Positions 1 through 12,908 of a stretch of 64,000 nucleotides of DNA are shown here, piece after piece. The position numbers and the translations under genes are program-made. The stretch comes from Thalassotalea sp. ND16A (GTDB lineage: Bacteria; Pseudomonadota; Gammaproteobacteria; Enterobacterales; Alteromonadaceae). The notes beneath the pieces are model-generated. The model had not been told where the DNA came from, did no database searches, and was given only the letters and a program-made list of their open reading frames with translations. The stretch's first letter is position 1. Each line of letters starts with the position of its first letter. The DNA lies in the NCBI RefSeq assembly GCF_000764205.1, contig NZ_JQDZ01000022.1, forward strand, positions 86,070 to 150,069. The letters run 5' to 3'.

Positions 1-2428
1 TATTGCTGAGTCAATACAGCGCGTTCCTGGTGTGTCTATTACCAGAGCTTTTGGCGAAGGTGAGTTTGTCAGTATTCGAGGTTTTTCACCGGGCCTGAAT
101 TTAACCATGGTTAACGGGCAGCAATTAGCAAGTAGCGCCTTTGAACTAGAGACGAGCATGACCCGAGGTTTCAACTTTAGTTTGTTACCGGCCGAGCTTG
201 TTCAACGTATCGACGTATTCAAATCTCCTGAAGCACGATTGGCGGAAGGTGGTATCGGCGGCACAGTGAATGTACATACCAGAAAACCGTTAGCACAGAA
301 AAAAGCCATGGTTGCCGGCTCAATTTCATCAAGCTACAACGATTTGACTTCCAGTAAAGACCCTAAAGTGTTTCTAATGGGCAGTTGGAAGAACGACGAA
401 GAGACTTTCGGGGTATTATTTTCAGGTGATTATCAACAGCGAAAGCTTCGTCGCGATGCCGTAGAAGTTTTGGGTTATATTCAAAACGATTTTTATATCG
501 ATGGCGAGCTTGTCGGGGAAGATATTCTTTATCCTCGTAATATTGGTTCAGCGCTTTTCCAACAAGAACGAATACGTAACACCATCATGGTTACCTTACA
601 GTGGCGTCCAAATAACCATTGGGATGTTACCTTAAACGCTATCGATAGTCGGATGGACGGTGATAATACCAATAACAATTTATTGTCACTTCAACATTCG
701 CTAAAGACCTTTAACCATCCGCAAAATGCCGTCTCGGCGGTAACCATTGATGAGGCAATAAATACCGCAACAGTCATTAACTGGCTTGATACCGACCCCG
801 CGTTTAGAAGAGAGCTTAGTATCGGTACGATAAGTCGACAGAGTAAATTAACCACAAAAGCTACCGACTTAGCCATTGCTTGGCATAAAGGCGCTTGGGA
901 TATAAAGGCTCAAATCGGGCATACTAAAGCAACGGGTGGCTCTGGTTTTGCAACATTTACAGCGTTTGCAACCAATGGAGATTTTACCACCAATATTACC
1001 GATGGCATTGGCTATACCGACTATGGTGACATTGATACCGTTAATCCGGACAATTTCACCCTGAATAATTTCGTACAAAATGATATTAGTAATGTTCAAA
1101 AGCAGCAGTTTGCTCAGCTTGATTTTGAGTATCAAACTCACGGTGATTTTATCACTTCAGTGATGTTTGGTGCTAAGTATCAAGACATGTCTCAGCAACG
1201 AAATCGGCTCCGTACTCAAGGATTTTTAACAGCAGAGCAAAGAGCACTGACCATGTCTGATATTGTTGGAGATAATGTGAGTCTAACGCCCGATGACTAT
1301 CTTAATGATATCTCGAATAATGCCATTAATAACTATGTTATTCCTAATAATGATACCGTCATCAATTATGTGCAAAATAATGATTTTGATTTAAGGGACG
1401 ATATCTTCGTTAGTTGGCCATATAAAATTAAAGAAAAATTGACTGCCTTGTATGTTCAGGCAAATTACTATCGTGAAATCAATGATATTGTCATTCGAGG
1501 TAACGTTGGCTTAAGAGCGGCTCACGCTAAAACGGATACCTTAAACTTCTCTAATTTGGTCTCTCAAATCGATGCGGCAGCAGGTTTATATGACTATCAT
1601 GGCGAAGGTGAATCGACTAATTTTCTGCCGAGTGCCAATGTTGCTTTTGATTTCGACAATGACATAATTCTTCGCTTAGCCGCTGCAAGGGTACTGAGCC
1701 GACCAACTTATACCGACCTTGCTAGTCAATTAGTCTTATCAGAGGAACCTATCTTTCAAGGTCAATCAGGCAATGCTGATTTAGAGCCATTTTTGGCAGA
1801 TAAACTCGATATCTCGACAGAGTTATACTACAGTGATGCCTCATCGGTAAGTTTAGCTGTTTTTTATTATGATATTCATTCTTTTGTTGCTAAAAGAGTA
1901 GCGGCAGTTGATGTCTATGATGATGGGCAATTATGGGATATTACGAGGCCATACAATGCTGATGGTGGTCATATAAAAGGCGCTGAATTTGCATTGCTTC
2001 ACAACTTTGCTAGTTTACCCGCTCCGTTTGATGGTTTAGGTGTTAAATTAAATTACACCTATGTTGAGAGCGAAAGTACCGAGGTTGACCCTAGTACAGG
2101 TGATTTCTTGCCATTAGCAGGCCTGTCTAAAAATACCCTTAATGCGGTACTTTTTTATAGTAAAGATGCCTGGAACGCTCGACTAGCGTATAATCACCGT
2201 AGTGACTACTTTGAGCAGATAGAAAGAGAATTTCCACGTTTTACCGATAGCGCTGGCTATTTGAGTGCCAAACTCAGTTATCGTCTCAATAACAATGTGA
2301 CAGTGTTTATTCAAGGTCAAAATTTATCAGATACGGTAAAATACCGCTACATAGGTGTGCAAGCGAGACCTTTTCAAACATCAAATACAGGACGTATTGT
2401 TTCCGCGGGTGTGGATTTTCAGTTTTAA
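1..2428 (+). CDS. TonB-dependent receptor, 5'-truncated by window edge
   Basis: Outer-membrane active-transport receptor, probably for oligosaccharides released by the neighbouring enzymes. The reading frame is open to the left edge and begins inside the plug domain (AESIQRVPGVSITRAFGEG), so the GTG at 32 is not a real start. The plug (FSPGLNLTMVNGQQ, EARLAEGGIGGTVNV) is followed by a long beta-barrel ending in aromatic F-Q-F, the usual barrel-assembly signal. It is clearly paralogous along its whole length to the receptor at 3023, in the same order and orientation, so the pair arose by tandem duplication. Family type is TIGR01782-like (Xanthomonas/Caulobacter carbohydrate receptors). Substrate is inferred from context only. 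Confidence 0.93.
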   Translation, partial: IAESIQRVPGVSITRAFGEGEFVSIRGFSPGLNLTMVNGQQLASSAFELETSMTRGFNFSLLPAELVQRIDVFKSPEARLAEGGIGGTVNVHTRKPLAQKKAMVAGSISSSYNDLTSSKDPKVFLMGSWKNDEETFGVLFSGDYQQRKLRRDAVEVLGYIQNDFYIDGELVGEDILYPRNIGSALFQQERIRNTIMVTLQWRPNNHWDVTLNAIDSRMDGDNTNNNLLSLQHSLKTFNHPQNAVSAVTIDEAINTATVINWLDTDPAFRRELSIGTISRQSKLTTKATDLAIAWHKGAWDIKAQIGHTKATGGSGFATFTAFATNGDFTTNITDGIGYTDYGDIDTVNPDNFTLNNFVQNDISNVQKQQFAQLDFEYQTHGDFITSVMFGAKYQDMSQQRNRLRTQGFLTAEQRALTMSDIVGDNVSLTPDDYLNDISNNAINNYVIPNNDTVINYVQNNDFDLRDDIFVSWPYKIKEKLTALYVQANYYREINDIVIRGNVGLRAAHAKTDTLNFSNLVSQIDAAAGLYDYHGEGESTNFLPSANVAFDFDNDIILRLAAARVLSRPTYTDLASQLVLSEEPIFQGQSGNADLEPFLADKLDISTELYYSDASSVSLAVFYYDIHSFVAKRVAAVDVYDDGQLWDITRPYNADGGHIKGAEFALLHNFASLPAPFDGLGVKLNYTYVESESTEVDPSTGDFLPLAGLSKNTLNAVLFYSKDAWNARLAYNHRSDYFEQIEREFPRFTDSAGYLSAKLSYRLNNNVTVFIQGQNLSDTVKYRYIGVQARPFQTSNTGRIVSAGVDFQF

Positions 2429-2778
2429 CGATAAACCAGCGCTTGTTTATTACCTCGCTGAGATTAGATAGCTGACAAATTGCCCTTTCGGTAGTGACTG
2501 CCAAAATCCCCCTGATGTTAGCGATGAATTTGCTAATAAATGAAAATTAATCATGCCTTGTACCAGTCCTCAACAATGGCATTAACTGTTAATGATCACT
2601 TTCAATGCCCCCCGCTTTAATTTTTCTGACTTAGCATTTAGTTGACATGCATATTTTTTTTAAAATATTGTCAATAGCGTTATTAACGTCAATGTCACCT
2701 GTAAGTGTTTGTTTTTAATGTCTAAAATAACTACGCAATGATTGAGGTGACAAGCATATTCAAGCTGAAGTTAAATTA

Positions 2779-2841
2779 AATTAAAATTAATCAGTTCTCT
2801 GACTAGTAGATTTGTATCACACACCCGTCCTATTAAAGGAC
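2779..2841 (+). promoter_or_regulatory. Conserved leader element, copy A (upstream of TonB receptor)
   Basis: About 53 of 63 positions match a second copy at 17794-17856 upstream of the double-LamG GH18 gene. The best conserved block is GACTAGTAGATTT. The 3' end forms a 5-bp hairpin, GTCCT/AGGAC around ATTAA (2827-2841). In the other copy this is GTCTT/AAGGC with the same loop, so pairing is kept through one C:G to U:A double change and one A to G change (wobble). The element ends about 180 bases before the start codon, as in copy B. It could be a shared promoter/operator or a 5'UTR RNA element. The rest of the 2429-3022 gap shows only one further palindrome (2929). Confidence 0.6.
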
Positions 2842-2928
2842 CGCAAAAAATTTCTTTTAATCAAACCCAAACCAAGGATGAAACAAAACAATGACAGTTT
2901 TGGATGGTGTGATGGTTTTGTTTATAAA

Positions 2929-2940
2929 GACAGCGCTGTC
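2929..2940. promoter_or_regulatory. GACAGCGCTGTC palindrome, possible LacI-type operator
   Basis: A perfect 12-bp palindrome centred on CG lies about 85 bases before the receptor start at 3023. LacI-family operators are commonly CG-centred palindromes and a LacI-type regulator is encoded at 20611, so it is a candidate site. I found no second copy elsewhere in the locus, which weakens the case. Confidence 0.3.
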
Positions 2941-3022
2941 ATGTGAGTGATTAAATATAACTAATACTCAATTCTGTTGAATGGATTGAGAGATTTAATG
3001 AGAAACAGTTAGGGGAATATAA

Positions 3023-5764
3023 ATGATTCTAAATACAAAAATTTCAAAACTGGTACTGGCTATCAGTGCTGTTTTAGCTACACCCGCTCTTATGGCGGCT
3101 GAAGTTAACAATGATGCAAAAAAAGAAATTAAAAAAGTTAACAAGCAAGATGAAGAGATTGAACGCATCACTGTTACTGGTATTAAGGGCAGCTTGTCGG
3201 ATGCTCTACTTACCAAACGAGGTGCTAATAATATCTTAGATGCTATTAGTGCAGAAGATATTGGCAGCTTCCCTGATAACAATGTTGCTGAATCATTGCA
3301 GCGAGTTCCTGGCGTTTCAATTACCCGTGGTTTTGGTGAAGGCCAAGGTGTTAGCGTGCGTGGTTTTGCACCAGGTATGAACCTTACTTTGGTTAATGGT
3401 CAAACAATGGCAAGTAGTTCTTTTCAGTTAGAAAATACTTTAAACCGTGGCTTTAACTACAGCTTATTACCTTCTGTCATAGTTAAACGTCTTGAAGTGT
3501 ACAAATCTCCAGAAGCAAAGCTGCCCGATGGCGGCGTGGGTGGTACCATCAATGTTCAGACCAGAAAGCCATTAGAGGAAAAGAACAACCTAATTGCTGG
3601 CTCTATTTCAGGTGTTTATAATGACTTATCAGACAAAACCAACCCTAAAGGATCAATACTTGGCAACTGGAAAAATAAAGATGAAACCTTCGGTATGTTG
3701 GTTACACTTGACCATCAAACAACCGACCTACGTCGTGATGCGGTTGAGGTACTAGGTTATATTAAAAATGATATATTTGTTAATGGTGAACAGGTAGGCG
3801 AAGATACTCTTTATCCTCGTAATATTGGCTCGGCTCTGTTTCAGCAAGAACGTGAGCGTAACACCGGTATGGTAACATTCCAGTGGCGCCCAACCGATGA
3901 ATTGGATATTACGTTAAACTCTATCCTTAGTAAAACGGATGGTGACAATACCAACTATAACTTATTATCTTATCAACATTCTCTTTTCGTAACCGATCAT
4001 CCGAGAAATGCTTTATCGGGAGTCGTTATAGATGACTCGATCAATACGGCAACTCGTCTTGATTTCTTCGATAATCCAAAAGACCCATGGAAAAGAGAAG
4101 CACACCTAGGTGGCATCAGCCGTGAAGCAGAATTAGAAACCAAAGGAACCGATTTATCAATTAGTTATACTTCTGATAATTTTGAAATAACGGCAACGGT
4201 TGGAACGACGAAAGCAACTCATGAAAGGAATGAAAATGCACTTAGTGCACATAACCATACTGACTTAACGGTAGGTATTGACGATGGTGTAGGTTATGCA
4301 CAATATCATGATTTAGATTTAACAAGCTCTGACAGCTTACTCTACAATGCTATTACGAATCGATATATTGCTGATGAACAAGAGCAAGACTATGTTGCTG
4401 TTGACATGGAGTTCTTTATCGGTGGTGACTTTATTGAATCGGTAGAATTTGGCGCTAAATATCAAGAAATGAGCCAAGAAAAAGTACAAACCGGTAAAGT
4501 AACTAAAACGCGTGGAGACCAAAGACTACCACTTTCACAGATATTATCTGAAGATCAAATTGGATTAACGCCAAGTGATTATTTAAGTAGCTTTACAAAC
4601 CAAACAACGAACAGCTACATTTTACCCGATATCAATGCTATTGCCGACTGGGCCACTTCACCTGAGCAAAATACTGAATTCGTTGTTAGACCTTGGCACC
4701 GCGGTAAAGGGTTTGATATTGAAGAAGAATTAACAGCGGCTTATGCTCAAGCTAATTATGCCACTGAATATAATGGTGTTGGTATCCGTGGTAACTTTGG
4801 TGTACGTGTCGTTGATAGTAAAACTGTTACTAAACAGTTCTCAAAATCAACTTCTCTTGAAGATGAATTAGCCGGTAACTATGATTATCGTTCAACCGGT
4901 AGTTCTACAGAGGTATTACCAAGCGCAAATGTTAATTTTGATTTTCAGAATGATACCGTTTTGCGTGTCGCACTTTCTCGTGTAATGAGTCGTCCAGGCT
5001 ATACTGACCTTGCAAGAACATTAAATGCACCTATCCCAGTAATTCCTGAAGATCAGCGTGCTGAAATGACCGATGCTCAAGTTGCGGAGTTCTTTGCAAA
5101 CTATGACTATAAAGGTCAGTCAGGGAATGCCGATTTAGACCCATTCAAAGCAGACAAATTAGATCTGTCTTATGAAGTGTATTACGGTGATGCATCCTCT
5201 GTAAGTTTAGCTGCATTCTATTTTGATGTTCAATCATTTATTTTCAATGAAGAGCGACCTGTTGATGTTTACAATGATGGTCGAATTTATACTATCACTC
5301 AACCAGTAAATGGTGAGGGTGGTACTATTAAAGGCCTTGAATTCGCATTTTTACATAACTTTGATAATGGCTTAGGCGTGCAATTCAACTATACCTATGC
5401 AGATAGTAGCTCAAGTGTTAAAGATCCGGTTACAGAAGATGAGTTACCACTAGCTGGTTTGTCAGAAGATACATTCAATGCGGTAGTGTTTTATAGTAAA
5501 GACAAGTGGAATGCACGTCTTGCCTACAACTACCGTAGTGACTTCTTTGAACAAATTGACCGAGGAGTGCCCCGCTTTAGAGAAGGCAGTGGATTCTTAA
5601 CGTCTAAAGTAAGCTATCGTATAACCGACCACTTAACTGCATTTATTTCTGGAAATAACCTATTAGATACTGAAAGGTATCGTTACATTGGTACCGAAGC
5701 TAGACCTTTCCAAACGTCTACTACAGGTCGAGTTATTTCTGCCGGTATTGACTTTAAGTTCTAA
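3023..5764 (+). CDS. TonB-dependent receptor (TIGR01782-like)
   Basis: Complete 913-residue outer-membrane receptor. It has a signal peptide (about residues 1-26, ending ATPALMAAE), a TonB-box-like segment (EEIERITVTG, about 44-53), a plug with NILDAISAEDIGSFPDN and VAESLQRVPGVSITRGFGEG, and a barrel ending in F-K-F. It is expected to import glycan fragments in a TonB/proton-motive-force-dependent way. A purine-rich GTTAGGGGAA precedes the ATG. It is the intact paralogue of the truncated receptor to its left, and is preceded by a 594-bp regulatory gap with a conserved leader element and followed by a strong terminator, so it is probably its own transcription unit. Substrate is inferred from the flanking GH2/GH20/sulfatase genes. 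Confidence 0.95.
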   Translation: MILNTKISKLVLAISAVLATPALMAAEVNNDAKKEIKKVNKQDEEIERITVTGIKGSLSDALLTKRGANNILDAISAEDIGSFPDNNVAESLQRVPGVSITRGFGEGQGVSVRGFAPGMNLTLVNGQTMASSSFQLENTLNRGFNYSLLPSVIVKRLEVYKSPEAKLPDGGVGGTINVQTRKPLEEKNNLIAGSISGVYNDLSDKTNPKGSILGNWKNKDETFGMLVTLDHQTTDLRRDAVEVLGYIKNDIFVNGEQVGEDTLYPRNIGSALFQQERERNTGMVTFQWRPTDELDITLNSILSKTDGDNTNYNLLSYQHSLFVTDHPRNALSGVVIDDSINTATRLDFFDNPKDPWKREAHLGGISREAELETKGTDLSISYTSDNFEITATVGTTKATHERNENALSAHNHTDLTVGIDDGVGYAQYHDLDLTSSDSLLYNAITNRYIADEQEQDYVAVDMEFFIGGDFIESVEFGAKYQEMSQEKVQTGKVTKTRGDQRLPLSQILSEDQIGLTPSDYLSSFTNQTTNSYILPDINAIADWATSPEQNTEFVVRPWHRGKGFDIEEELTAAYAQANYATEYNGVGIRGNFGVRVVDSKTVTKQFSKSTSLEDELAGNYDYRSTGSSTEVLPSANVNFDFQNDTVLRVALSRVMSRPGYTDLARTLNAPIPVIPEDQRAEMTDAQVAEFFANYDYKGQSGNADLDPFKADKLDLSYEVYYGDASSVSLAAFYFDVQSFIFNEERPVDVYNDGRIYTITQPVNGEGGTIKGLEFAFLHNFDNGLGVQFNYTYADSSSSVKDPVTEDELPLAGLSEDTFNAVVFYSKDKWNARLAYNYRSDFFEQIDRGVPRFREGSGFLTSKVSYRITDHLTAFISGNNLLDTERYRYIGTEARPFQTSTTGRVISAGIDFKF

Positions 5765-5786
5765 ACTTTAGTCCATCGAGCACATC

Positions 5787-5815
5787 AAGGGGCCTGAGCT
5801 AGCTCAGGCCCTTTT
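5787..5815 (+). terminator. Rho-independent terminator after TonB receptor
   Basis: GGGCCTGAG / CTCAGGCCC stem with a CTAG loop, flanked by AA on the left and TTTT on the right, 22 bases after the stop codon. Confidence 0.85.
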
Positions 5816-5923
5816 CAATGTTTAAAATGAAGCTCTATGGTTATACCTATCAGGGTTTTATATAAACAAGGTGCACAATACGGGCTCAATAGAGCCAAAT
5901 AATTAAGATCAGTTGTAGGTTGA

Positions 5924-9139
<3,216 letters not shown>

Positions 9140-9166
9140 CCTTGCGTTGAAGTTTACATGATGTGT

Positions 9167-9201
9167 AGTCCTTGAATGTCACGGATGATGATTCAAGGAC
9201 T
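9167..9201 (+). terminator. Hairpin between GH2 and sulfatase genes
   Basis: Perfect 11-bp inverted repeat AGTCCTTGAAT / ATTCAAGGACT with a 13-nt loop. Only a weak T-run follows, so it may be a partial terminator or an RNA-stability hairpin rather than a full stop. Confidence 0.5.
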
Positions 9202-9246
9202 CAAGCTGTTTTACTATTAAATAATATTGTTTTCAGGTGATTAAAA

Positions 9247-10653
9247 ATGAAGTTAAAATCCCTTTTTATCCTATGGTGTTTGCAACTCCCTTATGTGGTT
9301 TTTGCAACAGAGCAACAACCGAATGTTGTCGTCTTTTTTATTGACGATCTCGGCTGGGCCGATGTTGGGGTTAATGGTTCAACCTTTTATGAAACCCCCA
9401 ATATTGATGCCCTTGCTAACCAAGGCGCAAATTTCACCCGCGCTTATTCTGCTCATCCTGTTTGTTCACCGTCACGCGCTGCTATGATGAGTGGTAAAGC
9501 GCCGCAACGTGTTGGTATTACCGATTGGATCCATCAACCCTCAGAACTACATTTACCGCTTGCAGAAGTCACCATAGGTGAAGCGTTTCAACAAGCAGGT
9601 TATAAAACCGGTTATATTGGCAAGTGGCACATTGGTGAGAAAGACCAGCAAATGCCAAAAAGCCAGGGTTTTGATTGGATGAAAGCCGTAAACCGTGGTG
9701 GCCAGCCTGGCTCCTATTTTTATCCTTATAAAAAGCCTAAAGGCGGTTTTGGCAAGGCGGAATTTTTAAACATTCCGGATCTTGAAGACGGTAAAGTAGG
9801 TGATTATCTGACTGATGCTGTTACCGATAACGCGCTAGGTTTTATTGAAAAAAACCAAAAGCAGCCGTTCCTGTTGTATGTTTCTCATTATGCCGTTCAT
9901 ACCCCGATTCAGGCACCCGCAGATTTAATTAAGAAATACCAGAAAAAAAGAAAAGACCTTTACCAAGACTCAAGAACCCCTTACAACCAAGGCCGTAATA
10001 ACACTTATTATCGTGCCCGTCAGGATCTTCCGGCTTATGCGGCCATGATGGAAAACCTAGATACAAATATTGGCCGAGTCATTAAGCGTCTTGATGAGCT
10101 TAATCTTACCGATAATACCATAGTGGTTTTTACTTCTGACAATGGTGGACATGGGAAAAAAACCAGTAATCAACCGCTTAATAATGGTAAAGGCTTTAAT
10201 TATGAAGGTGGAATTCGCATTCCAACCATCATCTCATGGCCAGGTCAAATCAAAAAGCTAAGCTCCGATTTGCCAATTATTACTATGGATATGTACCCAA
10301 CCTTGCTAGATCTTGCCGGTATTGAGCTGAAACCAAAACAGCATCTTGACGGTATGTCGATTAAAACTTTGCTCACAGGTAAAAAAGCAGCGGCAAAGCT
10401 TAAACAGCGTTTCTTGGCCTGGACCTATCCACATGAACACGGCTCTGGCCACAAACCGTCATCTGCCATTAGTAAAGATGGCTGGAAGCTTATTAAATTC
10501 AAAGTTGGAAATCCGTTTGAACTTTATAATCTCACTAATGATGTAGGGGAACAAAAAGATCTTGCCGAGCAAAATCCGAAAAAAGTTAAACAGCTGGCAA
10601 GTTTATTAGCTAAGTGGCTTGAGCAAACAACGCCAAAAACGCCTAAAACGTAA
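9247..10653 (+). CDS. Secreted S1-family sulfatase
   Basis: 468-residue type I formylglycine sulfatase with a signal peptide ending near VVFAT. Metal ligands Asp33/Asp34 lie in FFIDDLGWADV. The formylglycine precursor is Cys73 in CSPSR, and a GKWHIGE motif and a late TSDNGG metal motif are also present. It hydrolyses sulfate esters and needs maturation by a formylglycine-generating enzyme, none of which is encoded in this window. AGGTGA lies a few bases before the ATG. It sits between GH2 and GH20 genes, which fits removal of sulfate from Gal or GlcNAc before exo-cleavage. The exact sulfatase subfamily is not determined here. Confidence 0.92.
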   Translation: MKLKSLFILWCLQLPYVVFATEQQPNVVVFFIDDLGWADVGVNGSTFYETPNIDALANQGANFTRAYSAHPVCSPSRAAMMSGKAPQRVGITDWIHQPSELHLPLAEVTIGEAFQQAGYKTGYIGKWHIGEKDQQMPKSQGFDWMKAVNRGGQPGSYFYPYKKPKGGFGKAEFLNIPDLEDGKVGDYLTDAVTDNALGFIEKNQKQPFLLYVSHYAVHTPIQAPADLIKKYQKKRKDLYQDSRTPYNQGRNNTYYRARQDLPAYAAMMENLDTNIGRVIKRLDELNLTDNTIVVFTSDNGGHGKKTSNQPLNNGKGFNYEGGIRIPTIISWPGQIKKLSSDLPIITMDMYPTLLDLAGIELKPKQHLDGMSIKTLLTGKKAAAKLKQRFLAWTYPHEHGSGHKPSSAISKDGWKLIKFKVGNPFELYNLTNDVGEQKDLAEQNPKKVKQLASLLAKWLEQTTPKTPKT

Positions 10654-10694
10654 GAAAAGTAAACCAGCCCTGATGGATGGGGCGCTAATTTTTA

Positions 10695-12764
10695 ATGGGA
10701 CACACAATATTTATGAAATATTTATTTATCATTTTGGCCTGTTTTTGTCAGGTCAGCATAGCGGCGCAGCTACCCGTAGTGCCAGCGCCACAACAATGGC
10801 TTTCAGCCGACAGCAAGCTGTTATTAACCAATCAGAAAATTGACGCCGTTGGTGAATTTCAGTCATTGGCTGAGCTGTTTGCCATGGAGCTGCAACAACG
10901 GACCAATAAAAATTTTACCGCGCAAAGTTCATCAGCGCTGTTGAATTTATTTTCATCGGCTGACGCAAGTTTCAACTTTGTTATCAAAGCAAGTTTAGCC
11001 AAAGAGGCTTACGAAATTGACATCAGCGATAGTGTCACCATCAGAGCCTCACACTATCAGGGCGCTTTCTACGCAACCAGAACCTTGTTGCAAATGCTTG
11101 AAGGGCCTGAGTCAATGACCTTGCCACAAGGAAAAATTATAGATGCGCCTAAGTATCAAGTGCGTTCAATACTCCTTGACGTCGGCCGTAAATTTATCCC
11201 TTTTGAGCAATTGAAAGACTGGGTTCGCATGCTCGCCTGGAACAAAATGAACGAATTGCATTTACACCTCAATGACAATAGCTGGGGCAACTATTCCGGT
11301 TACCGTTTAGAAAGTGCAATACCTGGATTGAGTTCAAAAGACGGCTTTTACACCTGGAAAGAAATTCGTCAATTGCAAGACTTTGCTAAGACTCAGGGGG
11401 TAGAAATAGTCCCTGAAATTGATTCTCCCGGTCACGCCCTTGCATTTACCACTATTCGTCCCGATTTAGCGCAAAAAGAAATGAACCGAAATGGGTTTGG
11501 TTTGGCTTACCTTGATTTGGCCAAGCCAGAAGCGGTTGAGTTTATGAAACGTATTTTTGATGAAGTTATTCCTCATTTTGATAATCAATATTTCCACATT
11601 GGCACCGATGAATATCGTTATAAGTTGATCAAAGACAAAAAGCGTAAAGCAGAGTATGGTGAGTTGTTCCGTCGTTACATCAATGAAATGAATGACTATA
11701 TAACGACGACTCATCAAAAAACTGTGCGTATTTGGTCCGGTTATGAGCACTTGCCTGGTACCACAGAGCCGGACAAATCTATTATCATTGATATGTGGGA
11801 AACCACTGATGCACAGAATAAATCAAATGCAGGCTATCGCTTTGTCAACTCAACTGGCCAACACACTTATATCGTGCCCGGCATGGTATATTATGGTGTT
11901 GATGATGACTTTCTTTACGAGACTTGGAATCCTCGGGTTTTCCACTGGATACCTGAAGATGCTAAAAAACACTCAGTGTTGTCCCAAGCAAGTCCAGGTT
12001 TGTTAGGTGCCAAGCTGCATGTCTGGAATGACGCAGGTCCAACCGGCTATACCTGGAATGAAATTGCCCGTTTAACTTGGCCAAGTTTGCAGGTAATGGC
12101 CGAAAACGTTTGGGGCAATAAAGCCTCAAAAAATCACGCTGATTTTAGCCTTCGCGCTTTGAAACAGTCAAAAACTGCCGATATTACCCTATTGAGTCGA
12201 CAAACCAATAGCATGGATGACCACGTTGTATGGGCGCACCAAGGTGTTGATAAACACTTTATTGCTAATAGTCATCAACCGTTAGACACAACATCTGCAA
12301 ATCCTGATCTTGAATATCCATGGACTGCAGAATTTACCCTAACTCGTCAGTCAGAAACCGCTGGCAACGATACCTTATTGTCTTCAGATCTAGCCACTTT
12401 GTATATCGATCTTGAGCATACATTTGCCGCAACTAACTATAGCGCATTTTTAAAGACTGAAAAAATGCCGGAAATCACCAAGCGAGGTTTGGCTTTAGTC
12501 AGAGCTCACCAAGCCCCTGGTTATGAACCATTGCAATCTTATCGTCCAGAAGTTTTAGTTTTTGATTACCTGGTACCTATGAATCAAAAGGTGACCATCA
12601 AGCTCGTTGGTGAACAAGAAAAAACCTCACTTTACGTTGATGGTCAGTTTGTTCAGGCGATAGCGAAACAAATGGTCTTGCCATTAAGAACCTTAGGCTC
12701 TCTTCGCCCAGAAAGCTTCCAGGGTGTGCTTCATAAAGCCGTTATTTATGATTCGATAAAGTAG
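10695..12764 (+). CDS. GH20 beta-N-acetylhexosaminidase with C-terminal LamG-like domain
   Basis: 689-residue enzyme. A signal peptide is followed by a GH20b-like alpha/beta domain (about 30-140), then the GH20 TIM barrel (about 150-480) with LHLHLNDN, VPEIDSPGHA and the catalytic Asp305-Glu306 pair in FHIGTDEY. A C-terminal beta-sandwich (about 530-689) looks LamG/concanavalin-like. Substrate-assisted catalysis releases terminal GlcNAc or GalNAc. The added C-terminal sandwich also occurs in some lacto-N-biosidase-type GH20 enzymes, so release of a disaccharide is possible. The start is uncertain: ATG 10713 (MKYLFII) gives a cleaner signal peptide but neither site has a strong ribosome-binding site. 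It is 41 bp from the upstream sulfatase and so probably cotranscribed. Confidence 0.92.
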   Translation: MGHTIFMKYLFIILACFCQVSIAAQLPVVPAPQQWLSADSKLLLTNQKIDAVGEFQSLAELFAMELQQRTNKNFTAQSSSALLNLFSSADASFNFVIKASLAKEAYEIDISDSVTIRASHYQGAFYATRTLLQMLEGPESMTLPQGKIIDAPKYQVRSILLDVGRKFIPFEQLKDWVRMLAWNKMNELHLHLNDNSWGNYSGYRLESAIPGLSSKDGFYTWKEIRQLQDFAKTQGVEIVPEIDSPGHALAFTTIRPDLAQKEMNRNGFGLAYLDLAKPEAVEFMKRIFDEVIPHFDNQYFHIGTDEYRYKLIKDKKRKAEYGELFRRYINEMNDYITTTHQKTVRIWSGYEHLPGTTEPDKSIIIDMWETTDAQNKSNAGYRFVNSTGQHTYIVPGMVYYGVDDDFLYETWNPRVFHWIPEDAKKHSVLSQASPGLLGAKLHVWNDAGPTGYTWNEIARLTWPSLQVMAENVWGNKASKNHADFSLRALKQSKTADITLLSRQTNSMDDHVVWAHQGVDKHFIANSHQPLDTTSANPDLEYPWTAEFTLTRQSETAGNDTLLSSDLATLYIDLEHTFAATNYSAFLKTEKMPEITKRGLALVRAHQAPGYEPLQSYRPEVLVFDYLVPMNQKVTIKLVGEQEKTSLYVDGQFVQAIAKQMVLPLRTLGSLRPESFQGVLHKAVIYDSIK

Positions 12765-12779
12765 TAAAACGGTGATCAA

Positions 12780-12814
12780 CAGCAATAACTATTTTCAATC
12801 TTTAGCTATTGCTG
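12780..12814 (+). other. Hairpin after GH20 gene
   Basis: CAGCAATA / TATTGCTG 8-bp stem, extendable past one mismatch, 15 bases after the GH20 stop. It has no T-run, so it is a possible 3'-end stabilising structure or weak terminator. Confidence 0.4.
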
Positions 12815-12908
12815 GTTTGGTTAACAGTTATTGTTAATCAGCTTTGAGCCACTAAGTTGTACATTACTAATAGCTAATGAGTTAGCTTGTTAATAAGAGA
12901 ATAATATC

